From Muribaculaceae bacterium (GTDB lineage: Bacteria; Bacteroidota; Bacteroidia; Bacteroidales; Muribaculaceae): a stretch of 64,000 nt of DNA. This document shows positions 60,929 through 64,000 of the stretch, in pieces. The translations under genes were made by a program, and so were the position numbers. The notes below the pieces were generated by a model. It worked only from the letters and a program-made list of their open reading frames with translations, ran no database searches and was not told the DNA's origin. The stretch is from contig JAFSPZ010000028.1 of assembly GCA_017451225.1 (NCBI GenBank), forward strand, positions 1 to 64,000. The letters run 5' to 3'. Numbering within the stretch: the stretch's first letter is position 1; each line of letters begins with the position of its first letter.

Positions 60929-61708
60929 TTAGCTGTTTTTGGCTTCGCTTTCCGAAACTCCTGCAATAGCTGGGTCAATGAGAATTCGTCCGCAATATTC
61001 GCAAACGATGATTTTCTTTCTCATCTTGATTTCCATCTGGCGCTGAGCTGGGATACGATTAAAGCATCCACCACAGGCGTTACGTTGAACGTATACAACA
61101 CCTAGACCATTGCGGGCATTCTTGCGGATGCGTTTGAAGGCGTTGAGCAAGCGGGGGTCGGCATTGTTGATTTTGTTCTCAAGCTTCTTGGCTTTTTCAC
61201 GCTGCTTCTCTTCTTCTTGTTTAGTCTCGGCAATAATAGTGTCGAGCTCACCCTTTTTCTCGGTCAGTGCCTGTGTGTTCTCGTTGAGCTGTTCCTTAGC
61301 AACCTGAATTTTCTCCATGATTGCTTCGATTTTGCGACTTGCCTCGTCAATCTTCTTTTGAGATGACTCAACACTCAACTGCTGGAACTCAATCTCTTTA
61401 GTGAGATAGTCATACTCGCGGTTATTGCGCACATTGTCCTGATCTTTCTCATACTTTGCGATGAGATTCTGAGATTGGTCGATGGAGTTGTTTTGGTTAC
61501 TGATTACAGCATTGAGCTGCTCAATCTCGTCGTTGAAGTTGCTGATTTTGGTCTGAAGACCTTCAATTTCGTCTTCGAGGTCCTGAACTTCAAGGGGCAA
61601 CTCACCGCGCTCGGTCTTGATGCGGTCAACTTCCGAGAGGGTCTTCTGTAAATCATAAAGCGACTTAAGGCGCTCTTCTACTGTAAGTTCTTTCTCTTGT
61701 TTTGCCAT
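60929..61708 (-). CDS. Zinc-ribbon protein with long coiled coil
   Basis: This 259-residue protein has a long coiled coil (about 20-190: EVDRIKTERGELPLEVQDLE, EIEQLNAVISNQNNSIDQSQ) and a C-terminal C4 zinc ribbon (CGGCFNRIP and CEYCGRIL). It matches the family of putative nucleic-acid-binding zinc-ribbon proteins often found beside Nif3-like genes. The function is not established. It lies five bases after the Nif3 gene, so the two are co-transcribed. Confidence 0.88.
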   Translation of the reverse strand: MAKQEKELTVEERLKSLYDLQKTLSEVDRIKTERGELPLEVQDLEDEIEGLQTKISNFNDEIEQLNAVISNQNNSIDQSQNLIAKYEKDQDNVRNNREYDYLTKEIEFQQLSVESSQKKIDEASRKIEAIMEKIQVAKEQLNENTQALTEKKGELDTIIAETKQEEEKQREKAKKLENKINNADPRLLNAFKRIRKNARNGLGVVYVQRNACGGCFNRIPAQRQMEIKMRKKIIVCEYCGRILIDPAIAGVSESEAKNS

Positions 61709-61713
61709 AAATA

Positions 61714-62805
61714 TTACAAATATTTTACTTGATTTGTTTCGCTTTGTGCAAAATCGACTGCAAAGTTAGGATTTTTTTTCTTAATTATATCATAAAAAAT
61801 CTCTTTTGTGTAATGTTCGCTCTCATAATGCCCGATATCAACAAGTATAATATGGTCTTCATTACCTTGGAAATCGTGATATTTCATATCACCAGTAATA
61901 TAAATATCGGCGCCTTGTGACATAGCGAGACCTACAAACTCCGACCCAGCACCACCGCACATGGCGATTCGGTCAATTTGTCGGTCAAGATTGCCGCTGT
62001 AACGCAAACTTTTGACTTCAAATGCTTTCTTTACTTTCTCTAGAAAAACTTGTGCATTTTGAGGCTCAATATCTCCTATTACTCCAAGACCAGCATATTT
62101 ATCACTATTTTCAAGAGTGATGATGTCAAAAGCAGGTTCTTCGTAGGGGTGAGCTTTGAGCATTGCAGCTATTACTTTACTGCATAAGGCTTTGTTAACA
62201 AGAACTTCAAGTCTTGCTTCAGGTTCATTGTGAATGCATCCTACTTCGCCTGACCAGGGTTTAGAGTCTTCAAGAGGACGGTAATGCCCCTCACCATTCA
62301 TGTTATAACAGCAATTGTCATAATTGCCAAAGCGTCCAGCTCCTGCTTCACACATTGCCTTCTCGACTTGAGAGGCAGACTCAACAGGAACGAAAACCAC
62401 AATTTTGCGTTGGGTGCCTTGTTGCTGATCAAGTACTTGAACGTTACTTAACCCTAGTTTTTCGGCCATTTTGAAGTTAACACCACCTACGGCGCTGTCC
62501 ATGTTGGTATGAGCGCAGTAGATAGTGATATCATGCTTGATGGCACGAGCAACAATCCGCTCTTGATAGCTGCGTCCCACAATTTTCTTTAAGCCACGAA
62601 ATAGTAACGGATGGTGAGATATTATCACATTGGCACCACGTTCTATGGCTTCGTCGACAATCTCTTCGCGCACATCGGTGCATAGCAGAACTCCAGTAAC
62701 TTCACTCTCGGAGTCACCTACTTGCATGCCAGAATTGTCCCAGCTCTCTTGTAAGTATAGTGGAGCCATCAATTCAATGGCTCGCGTAATATCTTTTACT
62801 TTCAT
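61714..62805 (-). CDS. Nif3-like dinuclear metal-centre protein
   Basis: From the ATG at 62805 the protein has 363 residues. The Nif3/YqfO motifs include WDNSGMQVGD, NVIISHHPLLFRGLKK, TNMDSAVGGVN, GGAGSEF and HYESEH near the end, which supply the metal ligands. The long form has an inserted PII-like middle domain (about 130-240). The enzyme is a toroidal hexamer in known members; its substrate is uncertain, with GTP cyclohydrolase activity claimed for some. It is the first gene of an operon with the zinc-ribbon gene. Confidence 0.9.
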   Translation of the reverse strand: MKVKDITRAIELMAPLYLQESWDNSGMQVGDSESEVTGVLLCTDVREEIVDEAIERGANVIISHHPLLFRGLKKIVGRSYQERIVARAIKHDITIYCAHTNMDSAVGGVNFKMAEKLGLSNVQVLDQQQGTQRKIVVFVPVESASQVEKAMCEAGAGRFGNYDNCCYNMNGEGHYRPLEDSKPWSGEVGCIHNEPEARLEVLVNKALCSKVIAAMLKAHPYEEPAFDIITLENSDKYAGLGVIGDIEPQNAQVFLEKVKKAFEVKSLRYSGNLDRQIDRIAMCGGAGSEFVGLAMSQGADIYITGDMKYHDFQGNEDHIILVDIGHYESEHYTKEIFYDIIKKKNPNFAVDFAQSETNQVKYL

Positions 62806-62985
62806 ATATAAGGCTTTATATATTTTGTGCAAAGTTACCCCAAAAAATGCTTTGTTGCAAGAAATGTTTTCATTTTAACAACTTATATAGAAATGTTATA
62901 AGAACAGATCATATTATAGTTATTTGTGCTCCTTAAAACTTGTTAAATATAAATTGCTCCTAATGGGATTTATCGTTAATATGTT

Positions 62986-62993
62986 TAACTTTG
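62986..62993 (+). promoter_or_regulatory. -7 element of the terminal lipoprotein gene
   Basis: TAACTTTG matches TAnnTTTG; the -33 region is only a weak match. A start near 63000 gives a leader of about 66 bases. The rest of the gap 62806-63065 holds the divergent Nif3 promoter region and no gene. Confidence 0.5.
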
Positions 62994-63065
62994 TTCATCA
63001 TTAGTGTCTCTTTATAGTTACTATTGTTTGCTCTTGCAATTCCTAATATATTAAGTTTTTTAATT

Positions 63066-64000
63066 ATGAGAAAGAATAATGTTACGATTGCGATAGTTTT
63101 TTTTATTTCGTCAATTGCAATTGCTTCTTGTTCACATAAGGGAATGAGTGGTTTGGGTGATAATGACTCAACAACTGTTAAGAAAACACTTGTAGGGGAT
63201 GATAATATTAACAAGGTTGCGAGGTTCTATGCCGGAATGTCTAAAGAAGGTGTTGAAATGAGCGAGGAAGACTCAAAAGCATGGGGTGAATATAGCCAGG
63301 AAATTAAAAGAATGCTCAATGCTGGTGCTAAAGCAAGAGTTCAGGTTGATTCGTTGGCGAGTGTTGATTTTAAAGACTTCCGCAATAAGGTAGACCTTGT
63401 CTTCTATCCTTTTAGTGGAGCCGATTTCTTATATCCTATCACGATATTCCCTGATGCCGATACATATATATTGTGCGGACTTGAAAAAACAGGATCTCAA
63501 ATTGGCACAGACATTAAGACAAATTATGCACAATGTGACTCCTATCGTAAAGCTTTGAAGTCATTCATGAAACATAGTTATTTCATCACGTTGATGATGA
63601 AAGATGACTTAGATAATGAAAACATTGATGGTGTTTGTCCTGTTCTTACAATGCTTATGGCTACTGCCGATTATGAAATAATATCTATAAAGAATAAGAA
63701 GATTGATGAGAATGGTAATCTTATTGCCGCCGATAGATCAGGAAATGTGATGGAGTACAAGTTTTTTAAAAAGGGCTCTAAACACGAGCAGACTCTTTAT
63801 TATTTTTCAACTAATGTGAGAAACACCGATTTTGATCCTAATTTCAAAAAGTATTTAGATATTACTTTATCCAAGCACACTATGGGTACTTATCTTAAGG
63901 CAGCTTCCTACATGATGCATTGGACGACTTTCTCTGATATTCGTAATTATATTTTGGATAACTCTTTAGCTGTTATCCAAGATGATTCAGGTATTGCATA
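63066..64000 (+). CDS. Uncharacterised lipoprotein (C-terminus outside the window)
   Basis: An ATG at 63066 opens a frame of 311 codons that continues past the right edge. The lipoprotein signal is clear (TIAIVFFISSIAIASC, Cys about residue 22). The mature part holds YPFSGADFLYPITIFPDADTYILCGLE, split here as YPFSGADFLYPITIF and PDADTYILCGLE, a block I recall from uncharacterised exported proteins in several phyla. No enzyme motif is seen. The protein probably sits on the periplasmic face of the outer membrane; function is unknown. Confidence 0.75.
   Translation, partial: MRKNNVTIAIVFFISSIAIASCSHKGMSGLGDNDSTTVKKTLVGDDNINKVARFYAGMSKEGVEMSEEDSKAWGEYSQEIKRMLNAGAKARVQVDSLASVDFKDFRNKVDLVFYPFSGADFLYPITIFPDADTYILCGLEKTGSQIGTDIKTNYAQCDSYRKALKSFMKHSYFITLMMKDDLDNENIDGVCPVLTMLMATADYEIISIKNKKIDENGNLIAADRSGNVMEYKFFKKGSKHEQTLYYFSTNVRNTDFDPNFKKYLDITLSKHTMGTYLKAASYMMHWTTFSDIRNYILDNSLAVIQDDSGIA

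Noticed and set aside
60787..60930. RNase P RNA next to the Nif3 and zinc-ribbon genes, a linkage I recall from other phyla
   Set aside because: The gap is under 300 bases and lacks the conserved GAGGAAAGTCC-type and ACAGAA-type segments; only hairpins and a terminator are seen.

Overview
This window looks like chromosome from a gut-type member of the order Bacteroidales; the protein styles most resemble Muribaculaceae or Prevotellaceae, but the family is an inference. Supporting signs are promoters of the Bacteroidetes form (TTTG, about 19 bases, TAnnTTTG), secreted proteins with Por/type IX-like C-terminal tails or dockerin tails, BspA-type leucine-rich repeats, a NagB/PIG-L fusion, DUF4292 and DUF4250 proteins, and a FadL/OmpP1-type outer-membrane protein. 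Most genes are housekeeping genes, with several secreted or surface proteins between them.

Layout. 1-135 is the end of an IS3-like element that continues off the left edge. 240-6659 is a three-gene operon of secreted proteins; the third is six cohesin-like repeats plus a C-terminal dockerin. 6758-15606 holds an S1-domain protein, a Trp/Gly-rich secreted protein with a FadL-like protein, a Pif1/RecD-like helicase with TPRs, a zinc-type P-type ATPase and a HAD phosphatase that overlaps it tail to tail. 15747-16628 is greA-hinT on the minus strand, with a leader that looks like an attenuator. 16950-25632 is a tightly packed eight-gene minus-strand cluster: an iron/cobalamin-type ABC importer, dut, a TPR protein, a DUF4292 lipoprotein, a FemAB-like transferase and a Wzx-type flippase. 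25788-31854 carries an M6 metalloprotease, a small lipoprotein and a large BspA-type LRR protein; the two large ones end in dockerins.

32103-41203 holds dGTPase, DUF4250, a small membrane protein, xthA, the NagB-like/PIG-L fusion, dnaE and trxA. 41281-46423 has a secreted GDPD-domain protein facing a copper operon (HMA chaperone, a P1B ATPase lacking most of its nucleotide-binding domain, surE). 46431-50386 has an AddA/RecB-like helicase-nuclease and a SUI1/YciH factor. A 500-base gap (50387-50889) carries a promoter, a foldable stretch and a terminator without an ORF, which makes a good small-RNA candidate. 50890-59930 holds an LtaS-like sulfatase, a small ferredoxin, a YitT protein, tRNA-Ser(GGA), a second RecD-like helicase and a five-gene operon (LRR protein, tadA, esterase, ansA, holin-like protein). 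60020-62805 has thymidine kinase, a zinc-ribbon protein and a Nif3 protein. A lipoprotein gene runs off the right edge.

The most notable items are the copper ATPase without an N domain, the cohesin/dockerin protein set, the orphan transcription unit at about 50.56-50.81 kb, the greA leader hairpin, and two genes whose promoters sit so close to the ATG that their mRNAs should be leaderless.
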